Shown: one piece after another, positions 1-9,646 of the stretch
Layout: every line of letters begins with the position of its first letter
Numbering within the stretch: position 1 is the first letter of the stretch
Source of the DNA: Entrophospora sp. SA101
Lineage: Eukaryota > Glomeromycota > Glomeromycetes > Entrophosporales > Entrophosporaceae
Assembly: GCA_958430865.1 (NCBI GenBank)
Contig: CAUDNR010000691.1
Span: 65,414 to 96,392 of the forward strand
DNA length: 30,979 bases
Reading direction: 5' to 3'
Notes under the pieces: generated by a model
Databases searched by the model: none
The model's input: the letters and a program-made list of their open reading frames with translations, nothing else
What the model was told of the DNA's origin: nothing
Made by a program: the position numbers and the translations under genes

Positions 1-314
1 TGTATTTACCTTCAAGGTCACAGTATTGTGGTTTGTTGGAACGTTTTGTTGAGCTAATAAAATAAAAATATATATGCATGCATAAAAAAAAAATAAATTA
101 TAAATAATTCAAAAAAGTTTAGCCGTTTTTCTGTGAATGCTTGAAAGTTCTTCTTATCTAACTTCTGAATTACCTCGTCATTTTTCGAATTACTTTGAAA
201 ATATATTAAGTAGAACCTAAGCTTTTTATTGGTATGTGTCTTATAAGCCAGAAATAATTTTTGGTGGCCAGAAAAGGGTTTAAAGTCAGATGACGAAAAA
301 TTTAATAATGAACT
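1..314 (-). pseudogene. Unrecognised coding-like segment at the window's left edge
   Basis: On the minus strand a frame stays open from 314 down to a TAG at 54-56, about 86 residues without a good internal ATG. It reads as ordinary coding sequence over its first two thirds (motifs such as DFKPFSGHQKLFLAYKT and NDEVIQKLDKKNFQAF), then becomes low-complexity. The TAG at 54-56 lies in a TTATTAG that could be a 3' splice site, after which another frame reads STKRSNKPQYCDLEG to the window edge. It is therefore either an internal exon pair of a gene that continues to the left, or a relic. I do not recognise the family. Confidence 0.25.
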
Positions 315-447
315 CTATTGATTATGTACCTTGTCGATCAACCAATCAAATTTAAGCCCGCTATGCTACAATGGATAGTTATTTTAAAATATAATATAAT
401 AATTTTTTTAAAAAAAATTGTGTACCACATGCAACCAATGAAATTGC

Positions 448-530
448 TTCTCTCTATAAATGCACACCCTCCATAAATGCACACTGTCCCTCAGTCCCAA
501 GGGGGGTGCACTTATGGAGGTCTGACTGTA
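448..530. repeat. Partial pogo/Tigger-like MITE end
   Basis: The right end reads GGTGCACTTATGGAGGTCTGACTG followed by TA at 529-530. Its reverse complement, CAGTCAGACCTCCATAAGTGC, closely matches both termini of the complete element at 3410-3591. Internal CCTCCATAAATGCAC units are shared too. The left terminus is missing or diverged beyond recognition. CAGT ends next to TA are typical of pogo-type Tc1/mariner elements. Confidence 0.55.
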
Positions 531-554
531 TAATAAAAGTATATACTGTTTTAT

Positions 555-650
555 TAACTGCTTGAAAAAAGTTTGGGACTTTTTCTAGGACTCTTTCTGG
601 GACTTAAAGTCCCAGGACTGAACCAGGCTGTTCAGGACTGATTAACATCT
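555..650. repeat. GGACT-rich repeat with a 17-bp perfect palindrome
   Basis: The segment repeats GGACT/AGTCC motifs several times (GGGACTTTTTC, AGGACTCTTTC, GGGACTTAAAGTCCC, AGGACTGAACC, AGGACTGATTAAC). It is centred on the perfect palindrome TGGGACTTAAAGTCCCA at 598-614. It resembles the inside or end of a dispersed element, but I found no terminal repeats or target duplication. Confidence 0.35.
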
Positions 651-1844
651 CTATCACAAAGTAATTATTGATCTTATTAGCAAATGGATTTGTGATATTA
701 AAACAATTATCAATAATTCTTTACCTTGAACAAAAGGTAAATTATAATTATCTATATGGGCATCTAGTATAGAAAGCAGAATAAACTATAATTTGTGTTC
801 ATTTATTTGGTTCCTTGATCTTCAAAAGAACACATACATCATATTCTGAAAAAAATATAACATATTGTAGGATATTTTTAATTAAAACAATAATAAATCA
901 AATTTTTGTAATCAATAAAAATTACACCAATATTAAATTCAAATTATATAATTATATACCTAAAGAAATATCATCACACTGGATCCAGCTGAAAATTACA
1001 AATTCAAAATTCACCAAAATCTGATTTGGCACTCAATCAACTTTGTGTTTGGGTAGAATTGGAGGATATTTTACTATTATTTTTCAAGCAACCAAATTGA
1101 TTTGGTTACTTATGCCTTGGGGTTACTACAGTATATAAATGTAAAAATTTTCTATACTCTTATTAATTTAAAGGCTAATAACCTTTAAAGAAAAGATATT
1201 GGCAAAAAATATGATGTTTTTAATTAAAACTTTAGTAAATGAACTTTAATGTATTGGTGTATTTAGAAAAAAAATTTTCTTTTTTGAAAAAATCAATGAA
1301 ATAAAACTTTAGATGTAAAAAACTTCACTGCTATTTTTCTTTCACCTTGGGGAACAAATTTTTTTGGATCAAAAATGTATTTTATTTTGAAAAGTTTACA
1401 AAGTATATAAACATTGAATTTTATGAATTTCAACGGGGACAATTTTGGTTTAGTGTGTAACATTCATATTGAACCCATTATTATTATAGATGTCCTGCAC
1501 TATATTATTATTATTAATATATTAATATTAAAAAATGTCGAATGATGCAGACCTACTTATATATACTGAGCCAACTATAGTTGAAATTATTTTATTTATC
1601 TACATTTTTTTTCATAATGAAATTTTTTCTAGAAGCTTTATTTATTATTATTAGCCAAAAATTCTTTTTTGTTGTATGCTACAGATAATTTTGTTATAAT
1701 AGTGGTGAAGAAATATTGATAAAAAATAAAATCATTTGACTTTTTTATCTGAAATGAAATAAAATAGTACAAGATAATAAATAATAAACTTTAATTAATG
1801 ACTAAATATTGATAGTTTAACATCAAATAAAAGAAGCAAAAAAC
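651..1844. other. AT-rich intergenic stretch without a supported gene
   Basis: This is A/T-rich sequence with many homopolymer runs and frequent stops in all frames. A 69-codon open frame at 815-1024 (+) has a composition expected of random AT-rich DNA and no recognisable motif. I see no RNA gene or repeat array here. Confidence 0.5.
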
Positions 1845-3281
1845 TTAATTACAATAAAGTACATTTGTATTATTTTCAATAATTTCAAGCGTAAAGTCAT
1901 TTTCTTCAGAATTTATAGTTTTTGATAGTTTTCTGTTTGTTTCTTGAACTTTCGATCCAAACCAGTTAACTTTAACTGACACTATTGTAAAAAGTTTAGA
2001 TCCTTTCCAATTTCTGATTAAAAGATTGAGAAGTTTTTTGTTATAAATAGTTACTTCTTGATTAAATTCCAAGCGTTTCAATTTTTTTGGTAACACTTCA
2101 TTTAAAATTTTTATTATTTTGTCACCATCAAATGTACAATTTGGGTTATGATCAAAAGCAATTAATCTAACAAAATTTATTTTCTTGCACTTGTTGAATA
2201 TCTCAGTCAACTCTTGATCAAGTTTATTTTGATAGAAAATAGTTAAATATTCTAAATTTTGGCAATTAATGCTTATCAATTGAAGAATTTCTTTCAAGTG
2301 TTCTGTATTGTTTGCCATACCCATAATTTCTAATTTCTTGAGATTTTCTTTACGATTTTTCACAAACTCTAATAAACTCGATAAAAATGATTCATCGTAT
2401 AAATCTAAACTTAAAGATTCTATCTTTGTAAACAGAGATGAGTTTAATTTTCCCTCAATTGAATGGTAACTACGATTAAAATGACTTAATTTTAGATGTT
2501 TTAAATTTAGAAAATTTTTTATTAATATAGAGTCTAAGTTGCACCCTCCATGGTTTCCATAAAAAGTTATAGATTTTGAATGTGTTAAAATTGCTTCTTT
2601 GAAATAGTCTGAAAAGATTAAATTATAGTAACCAAAAAAGTCCAGTTTCGAAATTTTATTTTGTGCTTTTATTAGTTCGGCTAATTCTCTGTTGTCTGAA
2701 GTGCAATGATTTATGAATATTTTTATACTTTTTATATTTTTGCTACTAGAAATTAACCTTTTAATAAATTTATGGTTGTTAGAGAAACCTATGATCAGTT
2801 CATTAAGTTTACAGAAACAACTATTGAAATTAGGATCTTCAGTTAACCAATCCCAGTTCATCTCTCCGAAATGATTAGTAAATTCTCTGATTTTTGAATA
2901 TTTTAAAATGAACTTCATAATCATCTTTAACAGGTCAAAATTATTTTTTCTCCGGAGATATTTTTCAAAAGTAGAAATCCTATTATAATCTAATTTGGTA
3001 GCAAATTTAGCATAATTATATAATGGTGGTTCTTTTGGTAAATTAAGAAATTTTAATTCAGGTTTATTTTTAACTAAAAACTTCTTGTCTTCTACTAATA
3101 AACAACTTATTATCATCCGAATGCTTCTTTCTGAATGAAACGGATTTCTCCATAACTTGGGAATACTAATTAAATTCCATTGTTTGTTAATTAAAATGCA
3201 AGAATATAATGATTTGTAATCATCTTCTAGATATTCGAATATTTCAGTTAAAAGATCAGATGAAAAATTTGTTAAAAGCAT
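1845..3281 (-). CDS. F-box / leucine-rich-repeat-like protein
   Basis: Single-exon frame of 478 residues starting at an ATG (3279-3281). Residues about 7-47 form an F-box: LLTEIFEYLEDDYKSLYSC, then NKQWNLISIPKLWRNP with the conserved tryptophan and proline. The remainder (about 150-450) is rich in regularly spaced leucines of the LKKLEIM, LEYLTIF and LKHLKLSHF kind, consistent with degenerate leucine-rich repeats. F-box proteins are substrate adaptors of SCF ubiquitin ligases, binding Skp1 through the F-box; the repeat region would choose the substrate. Arbuscular mycorrhizal fungi carry very large families of such genes. The reading frame is intact, unlike most of its neighbours. No partner or substrate can be inferred. 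Confidence 0.78.
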   Translation of the reverse strand: MLLTNFSSDLLTEIFEYLEDDYKSLYSCILINKQWNLISIPKLWRNPFHSERSIRMIISCLLVEDKKFLVKNKPELKFLNLPKEPPLYNYAKFATKLDYNRISTFEKYLRRKNNFDLLKMIMKFILKYSKIREFTNHFGEMNWDWLTEDPNFNSCFCKLNELIIGFSNNHKFIKRLISSSKNIKSIKIFINHCTSDNRELAELIKAQNKISKLDFFGYYNLIFSDYFKEAILTHSKSITFYGNHGGCNLDSILIKNFLNLKHLKLSHFNRSYHSIEGKLNSSLFTKIESLSLDLYDESFLSSLLEFVKNRKENLKKLEIMGMANNTEHLKEILQLISINCQNLEYLTIFYQNKLDQELTEIFNKCKKINFVRLIAFDHNPNCTFDGDKIIKILNEVLPKKLKRLEFNQEVTIYNKKLLNLLIRNWKGSKLFTIVSVKVNWFGSKVQETNRKLSKTINSEENDFTLEIIENNTNVLYCN

Positions 3282-3409
3282 TTTCTGGATAATTTTTTTA
3301 ACAAAAAAAAAATTCTTGTGAGAAGAGGTAGTGATTTCATAGATAATTTTAATTATTTAAAACAACAATAAATTATGTTGCTAATTGTTCAACAACAAGT
3401 ATCATAATA

Positions 3410-3591
3410 CAGTAAACCCTCCCTAAATGCACCCTCCCTAAATGCACGCACTATGTATACCCTCCATAAATGCACGGCCCATCTCATCCCCAAGCTTATA
3501 GAGAGCTTATAAAATCACCCTCCATAAATGCACACGCTCACAAGAAATAGCACTATGTTCCCGAGGGGGTGCACTTATAGAGGGTTCACTG
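3410..3591. mobile_element. 182-bp pogo/Tigger-like MITE with TA target duplication
   Basis: The left end CAGTAAACCCTCCCTAAATG and the reverse complement of the right end, CAGTGAACCCTCTATAAGTG, form imperfect terminal inverted repeats of about 24 bp. Both ends are flanked by TA (3408-3409 and 3592-3593). The interior repeats CCCTCC(A/C)TAAATGCAC three to four times. There is no coding capacity, so this is a non-autonomous element. TIRs beginning CAGT plus a TA duplication are the signature of pogo-type Tc1/mariner transposons. A partial relative lies at 448-530. Confidence 0.85.
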
Positions 3592-3844
3592 TAGTTCCTT
3601 TGTTAATTTAATAAAACTACTTGACTCATAAAGTTAAGTTAAATAAGTAAAAATCTAGAGGGTAGCAACCAAGTAGTAGTTGTTAATTTACATCATAGGT
3701 CTTTTATTATGCTATCATTATTTATTTACAACAAAAAAAAATTGATTCTTAATAAAGTAATATAATTATAACAATTGGATTACTATTATAAAATTGAATC
3801 AAATGAATCGAATATAAAATGAAAATGAATCGAAAAAATATCTT

Positions 3845-3991
3845 TTAAATGGTAATATTTTTATCAATAATTGATTCTAATAGTTTTTTGACTTCCTTTT
3901 TATTGCAGAAATCCTTCGTCTGTGTTATACTGGCACCAGGAACATATATTGCTGATGAATCAATCACAATTTGGGGTTCTAATGCATTCTG
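3845..3991 (-). pseudogene. C-terminal ORF fragment, unknown family
   Basis: A minus-strand frame open from 3991 to a TAA at 3845-3847 encodes 48 residues with a coding-like composition (PQIVIDSSAIYVPGASITQ then DFCNKKEVKKLLESIIDKN). It has no start codon and a TAG immediately upstream (3992-3994). It looks like the last exon or surviving tail of a gene. I do not recognise it. Confidence 0.3.
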
Positions 3992-4739
3992 CTAATGACG
4001 AGTTTCTTTCCAAGACCTTTTCTTTTTGATGCTATATCAGAAGGAATGTTTCAGAAAAATGATTTTTGTGTGATCTAATAGTAGTGTTGAGAATTAACAA
4101 TATTTATTATTGTAAGATGACAAATATTTGATATCGTTAAAATAATTATAATTTTCTTTTATAACCAAGGAACGTTTTGGTTTAGTTATTGGTTTTCAAG
4201 TTTAATAATTATAATGTAAAAAATTTTCTTTATCAACAAGAAACATTTTGGTTTTTGTTATTAAAAGCTTATACCTTTTCTATTATTCTACAAATATATT
4301 TGAAGTTTTGAATTATTGTCACTATAGAATTTTGATATTAATATATATGTATTGAATAAATCGGGAATTCAATATATAAATTGGAAATCGAGATAAAACC
4401 AACAATCCTAGTGCTCTGGTAACAATAATATAATACAAAACTTTTTATTATTGTAGAATAATAATAAAAAGGATAAAAAAAAATTGAGTCAAATAAAAGT
4501 GTAAATAAAAATGTAAAGGTAATATATAGACAAAATTTATTCAGCTCTTGAGGAATTGACTAATTTTTATAACAAAATTAAAATATTCAAAAATTCTGCA
4601 AAACAACGAATCATATGAATTATTAAGATGCAACGAAGATTGAGACCGGTTTTCTCAAATTCTTTTGAATTGGCATCCAAAAACATAATCTATCATTAGG
4701 AAGTATAAAAAGCATAGCTTTTCATTTCCTTTAAGATGC
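3992..4739. other. AT-rich intergenic stretch
   Basis: I see no supported gene, RNA or inverted-repeat element. The sequence is dominated by A/T runs. Confidence 0.45.
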
Positions 4740-4811
4740 CTTAATAAACCGTACAAGCGTACGGATGCTGATCCAGAGAAACGTCCTCGTCGGATGAGCT
4801 TGACATATTAA
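4740..4811 (+). pseudogene. Kinase C-lobe fragment (DADPEKRP motif)
   Basis: A short frame ends at TAA 4809-4811 and reads TDADPEKRPRRMSLTY. This matches the W-D-x-D-P-x-x-R-P signature near the end of TKL-type kinase domains, seen as CWDVDPSKRPTSREL in the fuller copies at 6.5 and 20.0 kb. Nothing upstream continues the domain, so this is a scrap of a decayed kinase gene. Confidence 0.45.
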
Positions 4812-4985
4812 TATGAATACATTTCAAAAATCTTATTGACAACAAGATTTTTTTTATCGATATATTTGTAACAATTTAAATTGCAACCAAATAATAAATA
4901 TTTTTTCTTTTTATCAAAGTTGTGTAATAATCTCTAACTTAGATTTCTTAAGAGCTTTAAAATTTATTAAAAGTACACAACTTAA

Positions 4986-5087
4986 AGCAACAAGATATAA
5001 TAATTTCAATGGATTCCTCGTAATGATTTAACAAATATTGAAAAGATATGTGAAGGTGGTTGGGGTGGTGTTTGCTGCTGTTGCTGC
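4986..5087 (+). pseudogene. Kinase N-lobe fragment (glycine-loop region)
   Basis: The frame reads WIPRNDLTNIEKICEGGWGG and then V and a run of cysteines, ending at TGA 5085-5087. This matches the WIPFEQF..ITKLTEGGFSTIY entry of the kinase at 18.57 kb: a tryptophan-proline lead-in, then the ATP-binding glycine loop. The sequence then dissolves into a TGC repeat. It lies downstream of the C-lobe fragment at 4.77 kb, so the two pieces are out of order and probably come from different or rearranged copies. Confidence 0.45.
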
Positions 5088-5225
5088 TGAAACATGTATA
5101 TTGCGCTTATTTTTTAACAAAATTCATTTAATATAATATGTATGTTTATATATATATAATAAATAATAATAATCTTTTGTTATTTTCGTTCTCGTTATTA
5201 TTTTTCGGAAATAGATATTGTGATT

Positions 5226-5252
5226 TGCTAATACTAATACTAATACTAATGC
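5226..5252. repeat. (CTAATA)n microsatellite
   Basis: Four adjacent ACTAAT/CTAATA units. The apparent minus-strand ORF across them reads an Ile-Ser run, an artefact of the repeat. Confidence 0.7.
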
Positions 5253-5485
5253 AAAGTGAGTCGTGATAAATATTATTATTATGCTGAAAATTTACACGTT
5301 CCCCTAAATAATAATCCTTAAATAGGAATTCTTTCATAGCTATTTATCCCAAATATATTCTCAAATATATATTAATATTAAACTTTTATTATGTTGTGTA
5401 ATTGTTGAGATGCAAAATGTGAAATCATCACGCCCTATTATTGTTGTGTTTTAGGGTGTCCCTCGCTCTCAAGCAAGACAATCTC

Positions 5486-5520
5486 AATAATAACAATAAT
5501 AATAATAATAATAATAATCA
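5486..5520. repeat. (AAT)n microsatellite
   Basis: Run of AAT/AAC trinucleotides, about eleven units, just upstream of the repeated segment that starts near 5640. Confidence 0.75.
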
Positions 5521-5639
5521 AATCAACCTTGTCTTGTGTTATATATATACACAATATACAAATTATATGTAAGATGCAAAATGAAATGTTATGTGTCCCT
5601 CAAGCAAAACACTCACTCTAGATCATCAATCTTGTCTTT

Positions 5640-5970
5640 GTTGAGTAAAGTTCCGGCTGCGGCGTTTCACGGATTAAATCATTGCATTGATTGTTCAAGT
5701 CATCGATTTCTTCATTTTCGTTATCAAAAAATTCAACATATATACTTCTTGGCTTACATCTTTTATTTCTTCTAATGCTTTAATTTTTTTCGTGATATGT
5801 GTTCCATTTGACGAAATATTTTTTACACTCTTTGCAATAGAATTTTTTTAAAAATGAAATCAACTCACGTTTATATTTTTTACAGATTAATATTAAGGAT
5901 TCATCATCATCATATATATAATAAGATTAACAAAGACCATCAATTTAAAAAAAATGCGGATTAATTCTTT
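5640..5970. repeat. Dispersed repeat, copy 1 (second copy at 6652-7010)
   Basis: This segment matches 6652-7010 in the same orientation: GCTGCGGCGTTT, then TTAAATCATTGCATTGATTG and TTCAAGTC, the tract CATATATACTTCTT, TTCTTCTAATGCTTTAATTT, TTCCATTTGACGAAAT, and finally GATTAACAAAGACCATCAAT. On the minus strand this copy keeps a 53-residue frame (5618-5779) with coding-like motifs (EFFDNENEEIDDLNNQCNDL, RETPQPELYSTKTR). The other copy is interrupted in that frame. The repeat is therefore probably a duplicated gene fragment, read on the minus strand. Family unknown. Confidence 0.6.
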
Positions 5971-6129
5971 TTCTGTAAAAAAAGTGTGGCTTTTTAGCTG
6001 AAACTTTATTATTATTGGCGGTGGATAATTTGCAGCAATTATTTTTGGCTAGCTGTCATTTAAAACAAAATAAGCAATACTAATACTGTATTATAATACC
6101 AATTGATTTTTATATATATTTAATTACAG

Positions 6130-6650
6130 GCAATGAATGATTGTAAAATTAAATCAAGGTTGATTGCTCAGTGTTATGGTATAACTAAATTCCCAGATAA
6201 TGGAAATTATGCATTTGTTTTAATTTAAAAAAACCTAACAACAATATTTTATGTTTGCATGAAAAAGATTTAATCCATTGTGATTTACATAGTGGTAATA
6301 TACTATTGCAAGGAGGTAAGTGTTTTATTACATATTTGGGATTATGTGGACCAGTTGATGACAAATCACCAGATAAAGTCTATTACTATGGAATTGTATC
6401 ATATGTTGCACCCGAAGTACTAAAGGCAAAAAAAACACCAAAGAGTCTGATATCTATAGTGTTGCAAATGATGCAGAGGTGTTGGGATGTGGATCCATCA
6501 AAAAGACCAACTAGTAGAAAGCTGAGTGACTTTGCTCAGAGCTGGAGAAGAGGGTTCAGGAAAATAAGACGCGTAAGTTTTCGAACAACAACATCGAAAA
6601 GAAGAGAAACAACATCGAGGGGAAGAAGAACAACATCGGGAAGAGGAAGG
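6130..6650 (+). pseudogene. TKL-type protein kinase pseudogene
   Basis: The sequence starts after a CAG splice-acceptor-like site and is closely similar to exon 2 of the kinase at 19239. The first frame (AMNDCKIKSRLIAQCYGITK) stops at TAA 6226-6228. A second frame resumes near 6255 with the catalytic loop IHCDLHSGN. The metal-binding DLG of the sister copy is YLG here (ITYLGLCGPVD), so the aspartate is lost. After VAPEVL a one-base shift gives KSLISIVL where DIYSV is expected. A 131-bp deletion relative to the sister copy then restores the frame at CWDVDPSKRPTSRKL. The C-terminal tail is basic and RG/TTS-repetitive (ETTSRGRRTTSGRGRGK), and runs into the repeat at 6652. It cannot encode an active kinase. 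Confidence 0.75.
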
Positions 6651-6651
6651 G

Positions 6652-7010
6652 GTAAAGTTTTGGCTGCGGCGTTTTGTGGATTAAATCATTGCATTGATTG
6701 TTCAAGTCTTTGATTTCTCATTTTCTGTTATCAAAAAATTCAGCATATATACTTCTTAGCTTACATCTTTTTTTATTTCTTCTAATGCTTTAATTTTTTT
6801 CGTCATGTGTGTTCCATTTGACGAAATCTTCAGACGAAGATGATGTCGCAATCAAGAAAGATAAAATATTAGTTGAAATGATTGATGAGGGCGAGGGAGA
6901 AAATAATGGAGATTACATTATTGCGGAAGATGATGATATTGAAGTCTTGTATATTAATATTAATATAATTAGATTAACAAAGACCATCAATTTTTTAAAA
7001 AAAAGTGGAT
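6652..7010. repeat. Dispersed repeat, copy 2
   Basis: Direct-orientation relative of 5640-5970 (see there). It abuts the tail of the kinase pseudogene, and the two repeat copies bracket that pseudogene. That layout is compatible with a segmental duplication or an element insertion. Confidence 0.6.
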
Positions 7011-7152
7011 TAAGTCATCAGAATATCAATTAAAAAATTACGATATTTTGACCAAACAAAAGATTAAAGAATACAAAGATATAAATGAAAAGACACAAAT
7101 AGCTAATACCCAACTTGAGTTAATAAGAGCTGAGATGGGTCAGATTATATAG
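6809..7152 (+). pseudogene. Acidic / coiled-coil ORF remnant
   Basis: The first frame (6809-7033) has an acidic stretch (SDEDDVAIKKDKILVEMID, then EGEGENNGD). A second frame, 6973-7152, reads KKKWIKSSEYQLKNYDILTK, then KIKEYKDINEKTQIANTQL and ELIRAEMGQII. The second is charged and helical, probably coiled coil, and ends in a clean TAG. The two overlap in different frames around 6973-7033, so a short intron or a frameshift separates them. I do not recognise the protein. Confidence 0.3.
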
Positions 7153-7565
7153 AAATGGACTGGTTTAAACTTCAGTCCCTATTTTGAAAAAAAATACCAT
7201 TTCAAAACTGTTTTCACATGATAAAGACTGGATTTGAATTGGATCTGAGCTTGATCTCCAATTTAGAGAGGTAACAACTATATACTGGCGAAGTTTCAGA
7301 AGCAATGAGTTCTGTACAACATTTCGTGTAACAACAAACTTTACATTATTTAAAAAAAATATTTTAATTGTTTATTGAAATAATTATAAATTAATATTTT
7401 AAATACAATACAAACTCCTGTTTTTAAAATGAAACGTGACAAAAAAAATATGAACGTATTAGTTCTCATGTTTAGGCAAATAATACATATTTTTGTGACA
7501 ATTATTTATAAATATATTATTGTATAGTTTCTTCTCAAATTTTTATTCTTTAAATAAAAAATAAA
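7153..7565. other. AT-rich intergenic stretch
   Basis: Only AT-rich sequence is seen upstream of the membrane-protein gene; I find no repeat or gene. Confidence 0.4.
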
Positions 7566-8556
7566 ATGCTATCAGAATACGACAGAGTTTTTTACTTGAC
7601 GACGTATATATTTGGTGTAGCTTCAATGGTAAATAAATCTTGAAAATTTAAAAAAACGTAACCAATCCTTTTAACCTTCATTGAATGTTGTTAGGTATTT
7701 TATCATAATGCCATGATTTTAATTTTAAGAATACGTAAAAGACCAATAAACATTTCTGATATTGAAGGATCATTTTCAACTTTACAGGAAGGGATTCGAC
7801 TTACTCTTCAATTCGTATACTACGTACTACCGCCATTTGTCGACCTGTCGGCATGTAAAATCATCTCATTTGTTTTACGTGATCATTTTTCTGATTTATA
7901 GATCTCCTCTATCTGCATTTTTATAAAATGTATTAGTGATACAAAGTTCGACAAGCAGATTGTTTATTTTTTTTTTTTTTATAAGAACGATTTTACAAGT
8001 AACTATATATACAGTATATATATAATTATAATTATATCCTATACTATCATATAATAAATAATAACCGTGTGTTTGTTTTTTAGATATACATTTTCTTATT
8101 AGAACCAACAATTACTTTGAAATCTTCACCACCAAATCCTCGTCCTGTTTATTGTGATCCGAATTTTTGAACAAATTTAGTTATGTGGGATTGGATTTCT
8201 TGATTGATGTTTATGTATCAGTTCGATTATTCAGAATAATGGGCTCAGCCAATAAAACTTTAAGCAGTACTATCAACGATTGTAAAAGTACAAGTACTAG
8301 TGTTAATCATGTTAAGCATAAAAAATCCAATCTGACAATATATTCAGCTGTCTTATACTGGAATCTATCCAGAATTTTTATTGCAACTTTATTGAATGTT
8401 AATACAGTTATAGATGCATTTAGACTATTTGATTTAGATTCTGTATTCAATTATTCGTTGAATTTTGTTATTTGTATTGCAATGTCTTATCTTATTACCT
8501 ATGATAAAGATTTTGTGAGATATATTGCTGGGAAGAACACTTTAGTTGCGAATTAA
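7566..8556 (+). pseudogene. Multi-pass membrane protein, interrupted by one frameshift
   Basis: Exon 1 starts at ATG 7566 (MLSEYDRVFYLTTYIFGVAS) and ends at 7628 before GTAAAT. Intron 1 ends with TTAG at 7694. Exon 2 continues VFYHNAMILILRIRKRP and contains a hydrophobic LTLQFVYYVLPPFV. A longer intron must end at the TTTTTTAG before 8084, but its donor is uncertain. Exon 3 reads LLEPTITLKSSPPNPRPVYC, then loses frame at a run of five T at 8164-8168. The next frame continues FSYVGLDFLIDVYVSVRLF, then AVLYWNLSRIFIATLLNV and SLNFVICIAMSYLI, to TAA 8556. At least four hydrophobic helices are visible. The frameshift may be a real lesion or a homopolymer error. The family is unknown to me; predicted location is a membrane. 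Confidence 0.5.
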
Positions 8557-8946
8557 TAATTATTATTAAATATAATATCAATAACTTCTTTTGAAGTAGA
8601 CATACGACCAGTTTTCTTGTTCAAATAATTTCTTCAAATGTTGTATATATATACTGTATATCTCTCTTTTTATAAAAAATAATGAGCATTTTTAATTGTG
8701 CGTCCCTGATTCAAAAATAATTATATCTAACAATAACAACTCGAGTGTAACTTTGCCAATTGTGCAATTGCCATTTAACATTTATTTGGACAAAATCAAT
8801 TTATTGAATAACAAATTCTTATGATTAATATATATATATACGTATATAAAGGATGAATTTACATTTTAAAAAAATAAAAAAATAAATAAAAAATCCCTCT
8901 TGCAAATAAAATATCTATCAAAGAAAAAAAAATTTTTCCCAAAATT
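8557..8946. other. AT-rich intergenic stretch
   Basis: Contains short TATA-like tracts and an A-rich region before the small ORF at 8947. No other feature seen. Confidence 0.4.
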
Positions 8947-9126
8947 ATGGATGCCATGTTGGAACTTAATATTTCTGTATTAACAACCATAGCTGAGGAA
9001 TTAACTGAAGAAAATCAGAAATTAATTAAAGAAAATCAGAAATTAACTAAAAAAAATCAGAAATTAACTACAGTATATATAAAAAAACTGACATTGAATT
9101 GTGTAACGAATATCTTGACTTTTTAA
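8947..9126 (+). CDS. Small coiled-coil ORF with 21-bp internal repeats
   Basis: ATG-to-TAA frame of 59 residues. After MDAMLELNISVLTTIAEEL it repeats the seven-residue unit (E/K)(E/K)NQKL(I/T) three to four times, encoded by near-identical 21-bp units (GAAAATCAGAAATTAACT type). A seven-residue period with leucine at a fixed position and N-Q at core or flank positions is what a short parallel coiled coil looks like. It could be a free-standing peptide, one exon of a larger gene, or a remnant. I do not recognise a family. Confidence 0.35.
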   Translation: MDAMLELNISVLTTIAEELTEENQKLIKENQKLTKKNQKLTTVYIKKLTLNCVTNILTF

Positions 9127-9214
9127 TAACTCCATAACGATTTTTGGAAATTTCTGTGATGATCACCATTACCTTTTAAAATAAATAATAATATGGAACA
9201 CCCACTCGTGCCAC

Positions 9215-9470
9215 CAGTGTTGAGAATACCTTTATTCACCAAGCACCAGAAAAAACATTATACTTCACTCTGTTTGTCAACCGTCGATGGTATCTATGTG
9301 CAGTATGGCGTAGAACTATATTGATGGTGATTCCAAGAAATAGCATGGGCAATGGATGAGATTTAAAAAAGTGATGTGCAGGGAACAGAAGCCGCTTCAT
9401 TTCATCTAATATCTTTAGTAAAATACTAAAAGTAATTGCAAAATCATTCATCATCTAATATCAAATGGTA
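9215..9470 (+). pseudogene. Scrambled coding remnant, unknown
   Basis: Short stretches read as protein in alternating plus-strand frames: KHGQWMRFKKV-like in one (with a stop), VQGTEAASFHLISLVK and KILKVIAKSFII in others. Together they suggest a frameshifted fragment of one gene. No start, stop or family can be assigned, so this is tentative. Confidence 0.2.
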
Positions 9471-9646
9471 TCGTGGCTTTTCTAATGCAATAACAGATTG
9501 GTTTGAGTTTAGGAAAAATTATTGCTAACGCTTAAGCAAGGTTATGGACTGCTGTGAACTAGTTAAATCCGCGCATTGTTAAAATCATAGTTATTATGTC
9601 TAAAATTCAAAGATCTTAATCTTTATCGAAATAGAAGTACCAATAT

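Noticed and set aside
815..1024. 69-codon ORF
   Set aside because: Composition (I, N, K, T, Y) is that of random AT-rich DNA; no conserved motif or repeat support.
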